This document shows, one piece after another, positions 13,389-24,552 of a stretch of 64,000 nucleotides of DNA. The notes under the pieces are model-generated. The model was not told the DNA's origin, did not search any database, and saw nothing but the letters and a program-made list of their open reading frames with translations. Source of the DNA: Microbacterium thalassium (lineage in GTDB: Bacteria > Actinomycetota > Actinomycetes > Actinomycetales > Microbacteriaceae); contig NZ_JACHML010000001.1 of NCBI RefSeq assembly GCF_014208045.1, positions 1 to 64,000 on the forward strand. Reading direction: 5' to 3'. Position numbers and translations under genes: made by a program. Position 1 is the stretch's first letter. Each line of letters starts with the position of its first letter.

Positions 13389-13511
13389 GTCGTGTCCTCC
13401 ATCTCCATCCTCCGCCCCATCGAGGAGTGTCCCAGAGGTGGCTCCCGCTGAACGGGAGCCCCGCACGTGCGGCAGAGTGGACGTACGACCCGAAGATCGA
13501 GGAGGGCGCGG

Positions 13512-14741
13512 GTGACCCGGAAGAAGCGGATCCTGTTCTGCCCCGTCACGTTCAACCTGGCCGAGACGACGCGGATGATCCAGGTCGCGCGTGCACTGGG
13601 CGCCGGGTGCGACCCCGTGTTCATGGGGTACGAACACGACTTCGTGCACCTCATCACGGATGCCGGGTTCCCCTACATCGCGTGCGAACCGGCCTGGAGC
13701 GACGCCGAACGCGATCAGGCGATGGCCTTCGACCAGGGCCGGTCGATGACGAGTCCGTTCACGCGGGAGCTCGTCGCGGCGCGGGTCGCCCGCGAGCGGG
13801 AGCTCATCCGCGAGCACGACGCGCGCGCGGTCGTGACGGGCTCGAACCTCACGTCGTTCATCGCGGCGCGCGCCGAGAGCGTGCCGCTCTTCTTCCCGGT
13901 GCCGTTCGCCCTCACCGAGCCGCAGGTGGCGCAGACGCCCCATCTGTGGCTCGTGCAGGGCCGGGGCCGGCTCGCGCGCATCGCGGACCGCCTCGCCACG
14001 GCCGCGTTCCGCGGGTTCTACAACTCCGTGCCGCTCGCCCCGAAGGCCTTCGCGACGGTGGCTCGCGACAACGGCGTTCCGCCGCTGAAGACGATCGGCT
14101 CGCTCATCACCGCCGACCACAACCTGCTGACCGAGATGCCGTGGGAGCTCGACGGCTTCACGCTGCCGCCCTCGTTCACGCGCGTCGGCCCGATCTTCGC
14201 CGACATCGACGCGCCGATCCCGCCGATCGTCGAAGAGCTCGCGGCCCGCGACGAACCGCTCGTGTACCTCGCACTGGGGTCGTCGGGCAACCGCGAACTC
14301 GCGCTCCAGTGCGCGGACGGGCTGGGCAAGCTCCCGGTGAACGTCGTCGCCCCCATCCGCCAGTTCGTGCGCGACGACGACGAGCTGCCCCCGAACATCC
14401 ACGTGACGGACCTGCTGCCGGCGCCGAAGCTCGGCGGGCTCGTCGACGCGGCGGTCATCCACGGCGGCCAGGGAACCGTCCAGACGGCGTGCGCGACCGG
14501 CGTGCCGTTCGTGGGCATGGGCCTGCAGCCCGAGCAGACGTGGCACGTGCGTCTGTGCGAGAAGCGCGGGAACGCGATCTCGCTCCCGCCGAAGAAGGCG
14601 GGCAGCACCGAATTCGTCCTCGCCGTCGATCGCGTGCTCCACGACCCCGCCGTCCGCCGCGCGGCCGAAGAGGTCCGGGCCGCCTACGCGACCGAGGACG
14701 GCGCCGCCGCATCGGCGCGGTACATCGAGCAGCACATCTAG
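13512..14741 (+). CDS. glycosyltransferase-like protein (GT1/MGT type)
   Basis: A 409-residue protein resembling the nucleotide-sugar-dependent glycosyltransferase B fold. The N-terminal Rossmann half begins KKRILFCPVTFNLAETTR. The C-terminal half has YLALGSSGN near residue 255, and the donor-binding segment AAVIHGGQGTVQTACATGVPFVGMG with the His-Gly-Gly expected for GT1 enzymes. The GTG start at 13512 follows AGGAGG by 6 nt. The acceptor is unknown; macrolide or lipid glycosylation are both possible. It is divergent from arsD and convergent with hutI, and has no clear functional neighbour. Confidence 0.75.
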   Translation: MTRKKRILFCPVTFNLAETTRMIQVARALGAGCDPVFMGYEHDFVHLITDAGFPYIACEPAWSDAERDQAMAFDQGRSMTSPFTRELVAARVARERELIREHDARAVVTGSNLTSFIAARAESVPLFFPVPFALTEPQVAQTPHLWLVQGRGRLARIADRLATAAFRGFYNSVPLAPKAFATVARDNGVPPLKTIGSLITADHNLLTEMPWELDGFTLPPSFTRVGPIFADIDAPIPPIVEELAARDEPLVYLALGSSGNRELALQCADGLGKLPVNVVAPIRQFVRDDDELPPNIHVTDLLPAPKLGGLVDAAVIHGGQGTVQTACATGVPFVGMGLQPEQTWHVRLCEKRGNAISLPPKKAGSTEFVLAVDRVLHDPAVRRAAEEVRAAYATEDGAAASARYIEQHI

Positions 14742-14772
14742 CGCGACTGCGCTGCTCGCGGCGCGGCCGCCC

Positions 14773-15951
14773 CTACCAGGACGATGCCGCCGGCACCCGC
14801 TCGCCCGCGCGCCACACGGCGGCGGTGAGCGGGACGCCGGGGCGATAGGCCAGGTGCGAGATCGAGGGGGCGTCGAGCACCTGCAGGTCGGCGCGACCGC
14901 CCACGGCGAGCATGCCGACGGCATCCGGGCTGTCCTGCACGCCGAGCGCGACCGCGCCGCCGCGGGTCGCCGCCCACACCGCCTCTTCGATCGAGAGGTG
15001 CATCTGCAGCACCGCGGTCGCGACGCAGTACTGCATCGAGGTGGTGTAGCTGGTGCCGGGGTTGCAGTTCGTCGCGATCGCGACGGTCGCCCCCGCGTCC
15101 CGCAGCCGGCGTGCGGGCGCGAGCGGCTCGCGCGTCGACAGGTCGCATGCCGGCAGGACGGTGGCGACCGTGTCGGAGCCGGCGAGCGCGTCGACGTCGG
15201 CGTCGGTGAGGGCGTTGCAGTGGTCGACGCTCGCCGCGCCCAGCTCCACCGCGAGCGCGACGCCCCCGCCGTGACCGAGCTGGTTGCCGTGGACGCGCAG
15301 GCCGAGGCCCGCGCGTCGCCCGGCCTCGAGCACCTCGCGCGACTGCTCGACGTCGAACGCCCCGCGCTCGCAGAACACGTCGATGAACCGCACCCACGGC
15401 GCGACCGCGTCGAGCATCGGCCCGGTGACGAGATCCAGGTACTCCCGCGCGTCGATGCCCTCGGGCACGACGTGCGCGCCCAGGAACGTGACGATGTCGG
15501 CCTCGGCCGCGGCGATGCGGGCCGACGCCTCCTCCGAGGCGACGTCGAGGCCGTAGCCGGTCTTCGTCTCGAGGAACGTGGTCCCCTGACGCAGCGCCTC
15601 GCCCCGCAGCCGGCTCAGGTTGCCGGCCAGCTCTGCCTCGGTCGCCGCGCGCGTGGCGCGCACCGTCGTGGCGATGCCTCCGGCGGCGTACTTCTGCCCG
15701 GCCATGCGCGCCTCGAACTCCGCGGACCGGTCGCCCGCGAACACCATGTGCGTGTGCGAGTCGACCCACCCCGGCAGCACCGCGCGCCCGGCGACCGAGA
15801 CGGACTCATCCGCCGCCGGGGCGTCGGCAGCGGAGCCGATCCACGCGATGCGGTCGCCCTCGATGACGAGCGCGGCGTCGGTGAGCCGCGGCTCGCCCGG
15901 CACCTGCGTGGTGAGCTCTCCGATGTCGGTGATCAGCTGGGAACGGGCCAT
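14773..15951 (-). CDS. hutI: imidazolonepropionase HutI
   Basis: A 392-residue metal-dependent amidohydrolase that opens 4-imidazolone-5-propionate to N-formimidoyl-glutamate in histidine breakdown. Metal-binding DSHTHMVFAGDR sits near residue 65. Other family markers are LETKTGYGLD around residue 150, RVHGNQLGH (metal His), VDHCNAL and ATNCNPGTSYTTSM (Asp replaced by Asn, as in HutI). It is the last gene of the hut operon. Its ATG lies 1 nt after the hutF stop, with AAGGAG inside the hutF end, so translation is coupled. Confidence 0.95.
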   Translation of the reverse strand: MARSQLITDIGELTTQVPGEPRLTDAALVIEGDRIAWIGSAADAPAADESVSVAGRAVLPGWVDSHTHMVFAGDRSAEFEARMAGQKYAAGGIATTVRATRAATEAELAGNLSRLRGEALRQGTTFLETKTGYGLDVASEEASARIAAAEADIVTFLGAHVVPEGIDAREYLDLVTGPMLDAVAPWVRFIDVFCERGAFDVEQSREVLEAGRRAGLGLRVHGNQLGHGGGVALAVELGAASVDHCNALTDADVDALAGSDTVATVLPACDLSTREPLAPARRLRDAGATVAIATNCNPGTSYTTSMQYCVATAVLQMHLSIEEAVWAATRGGAVALGVQDSPDAVGMLAVGGRADLQVLDAPSISHLAYRPGVPLTAAVWRAGERVPAASSW

Positions 15952-15952
15952 G

Positions 15953-17299
15953 TCACTCCTTCGCGGACGGGAGGGGGAAGGCGGCGAGCGCGTCGGCGAG
16001 GAGCCGCGCGGGCTCGGTTCCGCGCCGGCGGCCGGCGCCGGCCGGAGCCAGGGCGCCCGACGCGGCGCGCACCGTCCCGCCGACGACCACCCGCTGAACG
16101 TCGGATGCCGTGGCCGCGAGCGCGATCTGCGCGAGGTCGGCGCCGACCGTGCGCACCGACGCGGTGTCGACTTCGACGAGGTCGCACAGGGCTCCCCGGC
16201 GGATGCCGCCGGTCAGCCCCAGCGACGCGTAGCCGCTCGCGGTGAGGGCGTCCGTCAGCGCGGCGGGGCCGAACCGGCCGCGCCGGCCGGACGCGAGCCG
16301 CTCGCCGGCCTCGAGCCCGCGAGCCTCGAGGAACGGATCGACGACGGCGTTCTGGTCGGAGCCGAGTGCGATGCGAGCACCCGCGTCCGCGAGCCGGCGG
16401 GCCGGCCCGATGCCGTCGCCGAGGTCGGCCTCGGTGGTCGGGCACATCGCGATCGTCACGCCGGCGTCGCCCAGCATCCGGATGTCGTCTTCGGCGAGGT
16501 GCGTCGCGTGTACGGCGCTCAGCCGCGGCGACAGCGCGCCCGCGCGGTCGAGGACGCCCGTCGGCGTGAGACCGTGCGCGCGCACGCAGTCCTCGTTCTC
16601 CTGCGGCTGCTCGGAGAGGTGGACGTGCAGGGGGACGTCCGCGGGCAGCGCCCGCACGATCTCGGTGATGTCGTCCGGGGCGACGGCCCGCACCGAGTGC
16701 ACCGCGGCGCCGAGCACGGTGTCGGCCGGCAGCGCGTCGCGCAGGCTCTCCCAGCGTGCGAGCCACCGGGCGGGGGTGCCGTCGCCGAATCGACGCTGAT
16801 CCGGCGACGGCGGCTTTCCGATGCCACCCGTGAGGTAGCACGTGTCGAGGAGGGTGAGGCGGATCCCGACGGACCGCGCTGCTTCGGCGAGCGCGAGTTC
16901 CATCGCGTGGGCGGGGTCGTACGGCGAGCCGTCCGGGCGGTGGTGCACGTAGTGGAACTCGCCCACAGCGGTCCAGCCGGCGGCGAGCATCTCGGCGAAG
17001 ACGCCGAGCGCGAGGTCGTGATAGCGCTCGGGGTCGAGGCGTGCGGCCGCCGCATACATCTGCTCGCGCCAGCGCCAGAAGTCGCCGCCGTCGTCGTGCG
17101 TGCGGGCGCGCAGCACCCGGTGGAAGGCGTGCGAGTGCGCGTTGCCGATGCCGGGCAGAGCGAACCCGAGACGCAGATCGCCCGGCTGCGGTGCGACCCC
17201 GAGCGCGACGCCGTCGATGCGGCCGTCAGCGTCGGCGTCCAGCCGGACGCCCGCCTCGACGACGCCGTCGACGAGGGCCGCCTCGCAGTGGATCGTCAC
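15953..17299 (-). CDS. hutF: formimidoylglutamate deiminase HutF
   Basis: A 448-residue amidohydrolase converting N-formimidoyl-L-glutamate to N-formyl-L-glutamate and ammonia. Metal-binding GNAHSHAFHRVLR lies near residue 55, then LHVHLSEQPQEN (His), AVHATHL and ALGSDQNAVVDPFLEAR (catalytic Asp). The GTG start overlaps the stop of the upstream M20 gene by 4 nt (GTGA). Its presence means this organism uses the two-step formylglutamate route rather than direct formiminoglutamase. Confidence 0.93.
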   Translation of the reverse strand: MTIHCEAALVDGVVEAGVRLDADADGRIDGVALGVAPQPGDLRLGFALPGIGNAHSHAFHRVLRARTHDDGGDFWRWREQMYAAAARLDPERYHDLALGVFAEMLAAGWTAVGEFHYVHHRPDGSPYDPAHAMELALAEAARSVGIRLTLLDTCYLTGGIGKPPSPDQRRFGDGTPARWLARWESLRDALPADTVLGAAVHSVRAVAPDDITEIVRALPADVPLHVHLSEQPQENEDCVRAHGLTPTGVLDRAGALSPRLSAVHATHLAEDDIRMLGDAGVTIAMCPTTEADLGDGIGPARRLADAGARIALGSDQNAVVDPFLEARGLEAGERLASGRRGRFGPAALTDALTASGYASLGLTGGIRRGALCDLVEVDTASVRTVGADLAQIALAATASDVQRVVVGGTVRAASGALAPAGAGRRRGTEPARLLADALAAFPLPSAKE

Positions 17300-18503
17300 A
17301 CCAGACCTCGCAGCACGTGGGTCAGCGCCACGACGCCCGCGACGCAGTCCTCGAGCGTGGCATGCTCCTCGGGCGAATGCGAGACGCCCGACGGGTTGCG
17401 CACGAACAGCATCGCGGTGGGCACATGCGCCGAGAGGATGCCGGCGTCGTGCCCGGCGCCGGTCGGCAGGGCCGGGATGCCGCCGAGCGTCGCGGCGAGC
17501 CGGTCGCGCAGGGCCGGGTCGAACACGACCTGCCCGCTCCAGGACTCCTCCGTGACGCGCGCCTCGCACTGCTCGGCGGCCGCGGCGTCCTGCACGCGCG
17601 CCGTGATCTCGGCGACGAGCGACCGGGCGTCGCCGTCGAGGTCGCTGCGGGCGTCGAGCCACGTCGTGACGCGCGACGGGATGACGTTGGTGCCGCCCGG
17701 AACGGCCTCGATGCGCCCCACCGTGGCGCGATCGTCGCCGCGCGCGGCGTCGCGGATCGCGAGGATGCCGCGCGAGGCCGCGATCATGGGATCCCGGCGG
17801 TCGGCCATGCGCGTCGCCCCGGCGTGGTTGCCCTCGCCGGTGAAGTCGATGCGCCAGCGGCCGTGGGCCAGGATGCTCGAGGCGACGGCGAGCGGGCTGT
17901 CGAGGTCGATGAGGCCGCGGCCCTGCTCGACGTGCAGCTCGATGAAGACGCCGATCCGGGCCAGCGTCTCGGGATCGTGCCCGACGAAGCGGGGGTCGGT
18001 GCCGTTCGCCGCGGCGGCGTCGGCGAAGGTGACGCCGTCGGCGTCGGTGAGGGCGCGCACCCGGTCGGCCGTCATCGCGCCGGTCAGCAGCCGCGATCCG
18101 AGGCACGCGACGCCGAAGCGGGAGCCCTCCTCCTCGGCGAACACGACCACGGCGCAGGGGCGGGTCGGGGTGACGCCGTCGGCCTGCAGCATCGCGATCG
18201 CGTCGAGGGCGCTCGCCACGCCCAGCGGGCCGTCGAACTCGCCGCCGCCGGGAACCGAGTCGAGGTGGCTGCCGAGCACGACCGCATCCGCCCCGGGCGA
18301 ACCCCACCAGGCCCAGATGTTGCCGTTGCGGTCGGTCTCGACATCGAGGCCGAGGGCCGCCGCACGGGCACGGAACCACTCCCGCAGTTCGAGCTCCGCC
18401 GTGTCCCACACGTGCCGCGAGTAGCCGCCGCGGACCCGGTCGCGGCCGACGTCGACGATCTCGTCGAGACCGGTCAGGCGACCGTGGGCGACCGCGGGCT
18501 GGA

Positions 18504-18507
<4 letters not shown>
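17296..18507 (-). CDS. M20-family amidohydrolase in the hut operon (AllC-like)
   Basis: A 403-residue M20 peptidase-family hydrolase, normally labelled allantoate amidohydrolase or N-carbamoyl-amino-acid hydrolase. Metal-binding motifs are [19 protein letters not shown] around residue 78, AEEEGSRFG with the catalytic Glu pair around residue 120, IELHVEQG, and the C-terminal SGAGHD-type [10 protein letters not shown]. The GTG start overlaps the hutU stop (GTGA) and its own stop overlaps the hutF start. The pathway needs an N-formylglutamate deformylase after HutF and no HutG of the usual family is here, so I infer that this enzyme does that step. Allantoate is an alternative but does not fit the context. 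Confidence 0.8.
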
Positions 18508-20168
<1,661 letters not shown>

Positions 20169-20187
20169 CTCGGTGTCCTTCGTTGGT

Positions 20188-21747
20188 TCAGGCGAGGGTG
20201 TCGACGGCGGTCTCGGCGGCGGCGAGCAGGCTGCCCGCGGCGACCTCGTCGACGACGGATTCGATCTCGGGCGACAGGAAGCGGTCGTGGCCGGGCCCGG
20301 CGACGCGCGTGCGGATGCGGGCGACCACGGCGGCGGTCGCGGGGGCGGGGGTCAGCGGTGCGCGCAGGTCCAGCGCACGCGCCGCCGTGAGCGCCTCGAT
20401 CGCGAGCACGCGGGTGAGACCGTCGATCGCCCGGCGGAGCTTGCGTGCCGCGGCCCAGCCCATCGAGACATGGTCCTCCTGCATCGCCGACGACGGGATC
20501 GAGTCGACGGATGCGGGAGCCGCGAGCCGCTTGAGCTCCGACACGATGCCCGCGGCGGTGTACTGCGCGATCATGAGGCCGGAGTCGACGCCGGCGTCGT
20601 GGGCGAGGAAGGCGGGGAGCCCGTGGCTGCGGGCCGGGTCCAGCATCCGGTCGGTGCGACGCTCCGACATGCTCGCGACGTCTGCGGCGGCGATCGCGAG
20701 GAAGTCGAGCACGTACGCGACCGGGGCGCCGTGGAAGTTGCCGTTCGACTCGACGCGGTGGTCGAGGGTCACGACCGGATTGTCGATCGCCGAGGCCAGC
20801 TCGCGCTCGGCCACGAGGGTCGCGTGCGCCAGGGTGTCGCGCGCGGCGCCGTGCACCTGCGGCGCGCACCGCAGCGAGTAGGCGTCCTGCACGCGCGTGC
20901 AGTCGTCGCCGCGGTGGCTGGCGACGATGGCGGAACCGGCCAGCACGCGGCGCATGTTCGCGGCCGCGGCGCGCTGGCCGAGCTGGGGACGCAGCCGCTG
21001 CAGGTCGTCGGCGAAGGCGGCGTCGGTGCCGAGCAGCGCCTCGACGCTCATCGCCGCGGTGATGTCGGCGGTGGTCGCCAGCATCCGCAGGTCGTGGATC
21101 GCGAGCAAGAGCATCCCGAGCATGCCGTCGGTGCCGTTGACGAGCGCCAGGCCCTCCTTCTCGGCGAGGACGACCGGCTCGATGCCGGCTGCGGCGAGCG
21201 CCTCGGCGGCCGGCAGGAACGTGCCGGCGGCGTCGCGCACCGTGCCCTCGCCCATCACCGCGAGCGCGACGTGCGACAGCGGAGCGAGGTCGCCCGAGCA
21301 CCCGAGCGAGCCGTACTCGCGCACGACCGGGGTGATGCCGGCGTTGAGGAGGGCCGCGTAGGTCTCGGCGGTCTGGAGCCGGACGCCGGTGCGTCCGGTC
21401 AGCAGGGTCGACAGGCGCAGGAGCATGAGGGCGCGGATCACCTCGCGCTCGACCTCGTCGCCCGAGCCGGCGGCGTGGGAGCGGATGAGGCTCTGCTGAA
21501 GCTGGGTGCGCTGCTCGGTTCCGATGAAGGTGGTCGCGAGCGCGCCGAATCCGGTGGAGATCCCGTAGTGGGGAGCCGGGTCGGTCGCGAGCTCCTCGAT
21601 CGTGCGGCGGCTGGCGATGACCGCGGCGCGCGCGTCCTCGCCGATCTCGACGACGGCGCCCTGCCGCGCGACGGCGACGACGTCGTCGATCGAGACGGGG
21701 CCGGTGCCGACGACGACCGCGGTGCGGGTGGGGGTGGTGCTGAGCAT
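20188..21747 (-). CDS. hutH: histidine ammonia-lyase HutH
   Basis: A 519-residue ammonia-lyase that deaminates histidine to urocanate, the first step of the pathway. The MIO cofactor precursor is Cys150-Ser151-Gly152 ([14 protein letters not shown]), where many bacteria have Ala-Ser-Gly; Cys at this position is known in actinobacterial enzymes. The conserved YGISTGFG lies at residues 61-68. The ATG at 21747 is preferred because a weak GATGGA site lies 6 nt upstream; an alternative ATG at 21765 has none. First gene of the operon, divergent from the IclR regulator. Confidence 0.95.
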   Translation of the reverse strand: MLSTTPTRTAVVVGTGPVSIDDVVAVARQGAVVEIGEDARAAVIASRRTIEELATDPAPHYGISTGFGALATTFIGTEQRTQLQQSLIRSHAAGSGDEVEREVIRALMLLRLSTLLTGRTGVRLQTAETYAALLNAGITPVVREYGSLGCSGDLAPLSHVALAVMGEGTVRDAAGTFLPAAEALAAAGIEPVVLAEKEGLALVNGTDGMLGMLLLAIHDLRMLATTADITAAMSVEALLGTDAAFADDLQRLRPQLGQRAAAANMRRVLAGSAIVASHRGDDCTRVQDAYSLRCAPQVHGAARDTLAHATLVAERELASAIDNPVVTLDHRVESNGNFHGAPVAYVLDFLAIAAADVASMSERRTDRMLDPARSHGLPAFLAHDAGVDSGLMIAQYTAAGIVSELKRLAAPASVDSIPSSAMQEDHVSMGWAAARKLRRAIDGLTRVLAIEALTAARALDLRAPLTPAPATAAVVARIRTRVAGPGHDRFLSPEIESVVDEVAAGSLLAAAETAVDTLA

Positions 21748-21799
21748 GGTTCCATCACACGTCATCGTGATGCGGCGGGGTTGGCGCCCCGGGCAGATT

Positions 21800-21819
21800 C
21801 TGTCTCATATGTGAGACAG
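21800..21819. promoter_or_regulatory. palindromic operator in the hutH-iclR intergenic region
   Basis: Perfect inverted repeat CTGTCTCA (21800-21807) / TGAGACAG (21812-21819) around TATG. It ends 7 bp before the IclR start and lies 53 bp before hutH. The placement fits autorepression plus control of hut by the IclR protein. Confidence 0.75.
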
Positions 21820-21826
21820 TGGCCCC

Positions 21827-22648
21827 ATGACCGCCCCCGCCGAGTCCGCCCCGGCCGCGCGCCACACCCTCGCGATCCTGCGGCACCTGTCGATGCAGCG
21901 CGGGCCGGTCACCGCGTCGAGCATCGCGGCCGACCTCGACCTGCCGCGCTCGACGGTGTACCGCCTGCTCGGCGTCCTCGAGGACTTCGGGTTCGTGCTG
22001 CACTTCCCCGAGGCCCGCCGCTACGGCATCGGGCTCGCCGCGTTCGAGATCAGCTCCGGCTTCTCACGGCAGGAGCCGCTGACGAGGCTCGGCGGTCCTG
22101 TGCTCGCCGGGCTCGTCGACCGGCTCGGCGAGAGCGGGCATCTCGCGGTGCTTCACGGCCGGGACGTGATCTATCTCATCGAGGAGCGCGCACCACGCCG
22201 CCCCTCGCTCGTGTCGGACGTCGGCGTACGCCTGCCCAGCCACCTCACCGCCAGTGGCCTGGCGATGCTCGCGGCACTCCCCAAGCCGCAGCTGCGCGCA
22301 CTGTTCCCCGATGCGAACGCGTTCACGCAGCGCGGGGAGCCGGCCATCTCGAGCTACTCGGCCCTGTCGCGCGAACTGGTCGACGTGCGCGCGCGGGGGC
22401 ACGCGATCGAGAACGGCGAGATCACACCCGGCCTGTCATCGGTCGCCGTCGCGGTGCGCGACCACGCCGACTGGCCGATCGCGAGCATCGCGGTGACGTT
22501 CGCGTCGGAGCTGGCGGAGGAGTCGGTCGGCGAGATCGTGACGCAGGTCACCGCCGCGGCATCCGATCTCTCGCGCCGCGTCCAGGGCCGCCCGCCGACC
22601 GCCACCGGGCCGGCTCAGGGGTTGTCGCGCCGCTCCTTCTCGAGGTAG
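21827..22648 (+). CDS. IclR-family regulator, probable hut regulator
   Basis: A 273-residue IclR protein. The N-terminal winged helix is HTLAILRHLSMQRGPVTASSIAADLDLPRSTVYRLLGVLE, and the C-terminal effector domain has LAVLHGRDVIYLIEE and LPSHLTASGLAMLA. It is transcribed divergently from hutH with a perfect palindrome between them. By analogy with hut regulators of other actinobacteria it probably responds to histidine or urocanate. No clear Shine-Dalgarno precedes the ATG, so the message may be leaderless. Its 3' end overlaps the convergent 2TM gene by 34 bp. Confidence 0.85.
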   Translation: MTAPAESAPAARHTLAILRHLSMQRGPVTASSIAADLDLPRSTVYRLLGVLEDFGFVLHFPEARRYGIGLAAFEISSGFSRQEPLTRLGGPVLAGLVDRLGESGHLAVLHGRDVIYLIEERAPRRPSLVSDVGVRLPSHLTASGLAMLAALPKPQLRALFPDANAFTQRGEPAISSYSALSRELVDVRARGHAIENGEITPGLSSVAVAVRDHADWPIASIAVTFASELAEESVGEIVTQVTAAASDLSRRVQGRPPTATGPAQGLSRRSFSR

Positions 22649-22896
22649 TGCTGAGCGAGCCGCCGCTCGACCTGGCGGCCGTCGACGAACCAGGCGAGCA
22701 CGTGGAACAGCAGCCCGACGCCCCAGAACACGGTGACCCAGAAGGCCCACTGGATGCCGGGCCCGGTCCACAGATCCAGGAACCAGAGCATCCCGTTGAT
22801 GATGACGTACACGCCGACGTGCCAGAGCAGGCCCGTGGTGGCCTTGGCCCGACGGAACGCAAGCTGCTCCTCGGTGAGTCCGCTGATGTCGGACAT
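22615..22896 (-). CDS. 2TM domain membrane protein
   Basis: A 93-residue protein with two closely spaced transmembrane helices (about residues 23-42 and 49-72) linked by a short DLWTGPGIQW turn, matching the 2TM domain family. The N-terminus and C-terminal tail (DGRQVERRLAQHYLEKERR) are charged and probably cytoplasmic. The start at 22896 has GAGGAGAAG upstream. It is the last gene of the ligase-E1-E2-ACP cluster, 50 bp after the ACP gene. Role unknown. Confidence 0.8.
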   Translation of the reverse strand: MSDISGLTEEQLAFRRAKATTGLLWHVGVYVIINGMLWFLDLWTGPGIQWAFWVTVFWGVGLLFHVLAWFVDGRQVERRLAQHYLEKERRDNP

Positions 22897-22945
22897 GGTC
22901 TTCTCCTCTTCTCTTGTTCGTGTCTGTCGTTCGGTACCGGGGGCA

Positions 22946-23188
22946 TCAGCCTCGGGCAGCGACGTAGTCGATGACCTGCTGCACGGTGGCCAGACCCCGG
23001 TAGTCCTCCTCCGGGGTGTCCACTCCGGTCGACTCCGAGAGCACCTCGAGCAGCCGCAGGAAGTCGAGGGAGTCGATCTCGAGGTCCTGGCGCAGCCGCC
23101 ACGACGTGTCGAGGTCGGACGTGTCGACGTCGGGCGCGACCTCGTCGAGGGCGGCGAAGACCGCCGCCCGGGCATCCTGTGCGTTCAC
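22946..23188 (-). CDS. acyl carrier protein
   Basis: An 80-residue stand-alone ACP. The phosphopantetheine attachment site is Ser40 in DLEIDSLDFLRLLEVL, and the protein is strongly acidic, as expected. The GTG start overlaps the E2 stop (GTGA), with GGAGG 4 nt upstream, so the two are translationally coupled. This is not the housekeeping fatty-acid ACP context. Coupling to a 2-oxoacid dehydrogenase E2 suggests that it receives or delivers an acyl group for that complex (inference). Confidence 0.88.
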   Translation of the reverse strand: MNAQDARAAVFAALDEVAPDVDTSDLDTSWRLRQDLEIDSLDFLRLLEVLSESTGVDTPEEDYRGLATVQQVIDYVAARG

Positions 23189-24552
23189 AATTCCTCCGGT
23201 TTCTGGAGCAGTTCGTCGATGAGGGCGAGGAAGCGCCCGCCCTCCATGCCGTCGCTCGCGCGATGATCCGCCGACAGCGTCGCGGTGACCGTCGGGTGCA
23301 CGCCGAGCAGGCCGTCGTGCGCGACCGGCCGCTCGACGACGCGGCCGAAGCCGACGAGTGCGACCTGCGGCGGGAAGATGACGCCGAGGATCGATTCGAC
23401 GCCGAGGTCGCCGAGGTTCGTCACGGTGATCGTTCCGTCCGCCATCTCGGCGCGACGCAGGCGACCCTTCTCAGCGCGTTTGGCGAGGTCGCGCAGCCCG
23501 GCCATGAGGTCGTCGACCGAGAGCGTGTCGGCGTCGAGGATCGCCGGCGCGACGAGTCCGCCGCCGCGCAGCGCCATCGCGACACCGAGGTGCACGGCGT
23601 CGCGGGACTCGAAGCCGTCGTCGGTGTAGAAGCCGTTGACGCGCGGAGCCCGCTTCGCAGCCTGCGCGGTGGCGGCCAGCAGCAGCGCCGACATCACGAG
23701 GCGCTTGGTGATGGGGCGTCCGGCGTTCGTGCGCCGCATCCAGTCCTGCGCCGCACCGAGGTCGATCGTCGTGCTCAGGTAGTAGTGCGGGATCTCGCGC
23801 TTCGAGCGCGCCATGAGTGCGCCGACCGCGCGATGCAGCTTCTCGACGCGGTCGTCCTGCTCGGCGGCCGCGGGCGGGGCGGCGGGCTTCACGGCCGGCT
23901 CCGGACCGCGAGGAGACGGAGCGGATGCCGGGGCGGCCGCGCGCACATCGGCGAGGGTGACCGCGTTCGCCGGCCCCGTGCCGTGGACCGCGGCGAGATC
24001 GACCCCGAGATCGGCGGCGAGCCGGCGCGCTGCCGGGGACGACCTCACGCGGTCGGCGCCGGGCGCGGACGTGGTCGCCGTCGCCGGCACGGGCGGTGCG
24101 GCGACGGCGTGGTCTTCGAATGCGGCGGCTTCGACGTCCGCTCGCGTGATGGCACCGCCGCGACCGCTGCCGTGCAGGTGGTCGAGGTCGACGCCGAGCT
24201 CGTGCGCGAGGTGCCGCACGGGCGGTGTCGCGTGCGCGACGGGCTCGTGTGTCTCGGATGCGGGCGCCGGCGCTTCCGTCACCACGGCCTCTGCAGGCTC
24301 GGCGGGCTCGCCGTCCGCCGCTGCGGTGATGCGCGCGATCGGCGTGCCGACGGGCACGGTCTCGCCGAGGTCGACCAGGAACTCCGCGATCGTCCCGCCC
24401 TCGAAGGTCTCGACCTCCATGACGGTCTTGGCGGTGTCGACCTCGGCGATGATGTCGCCGCGGTCCACGTGGTCGCCGGGCTTCACGAGCCACTCGACGA
24501 CCTTGCCCTCGGTCATGTCGGCGCCGAGGGACGGCATCCGGAAATCACCCAT
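23185..24552 (-). CDS. 2-oxoacid dehydrogenase E2 (lipoyl acyltransferase)
   Basis: A 455-residue E2. A single N-terminal lipoyl domain carries Lys42 in [13 protein letters not shown]. Two short peripheral-subunit-binding domains follow: [20 protein letters not shown] and [18 protein letters not shown]. The C-terminal catalytic core ends with the active-site [15 protein letters not shown] (His and Asp). E2s usually bind E1 and E3 through such domains, but no E3 gene is in the cluster. It overlaps the E1 beta stop by 8 nt. Acetoin- or pyruvate-type are both possible; the acyl substrate is not determined. Confidence 0.9.
   Translation of the reverse strand: MGDFRMPSLGADMTEGKVVEWLVKPGDHVDRGDIIAEVDTAKTVMEVETFEGGTIAEFLVDLGETVPVGTPIARITAAADGEPAEPAEAVVTEAPAPASETHEPVAHATPPVRHLAHELGVDLDHLHGSGRGGAITRADVEAAAFEDHAVAAPPVPATATTSAPGADRVRSSPAARRLAADLGVDLAAVHGTGPANAVTLADVRAAAPASAPSPRGPEPAVKPAAPPAAAEQDDRVEKLHRAVGALMARSKREIPHYYLSTTIDLGAAQDWMRRTNAGRPITKRLVMSALLLAATAQAAKRAPRVNGFYTDDGFESRDAVHLGVAMALRGGGLVAPAILDADTLSVDDLMAGLRDLAKRAEKGRLRRAEMADGTITVTNLGDLGVESILGVIFPPQVALVGFGRVVERPVAHDGLLGVHPTVTATLSADHRASDGMEGGRFLALIDELLQKPEEL

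Noticed and set aside
13440..13460. 8-bp-stem hairpin between arsD and the glycosyltransferase gene
   Set aside because: It could be an ArsR site, but no arsR is present and the shape does not match the usual operator. Left as an unassigned hairpin.
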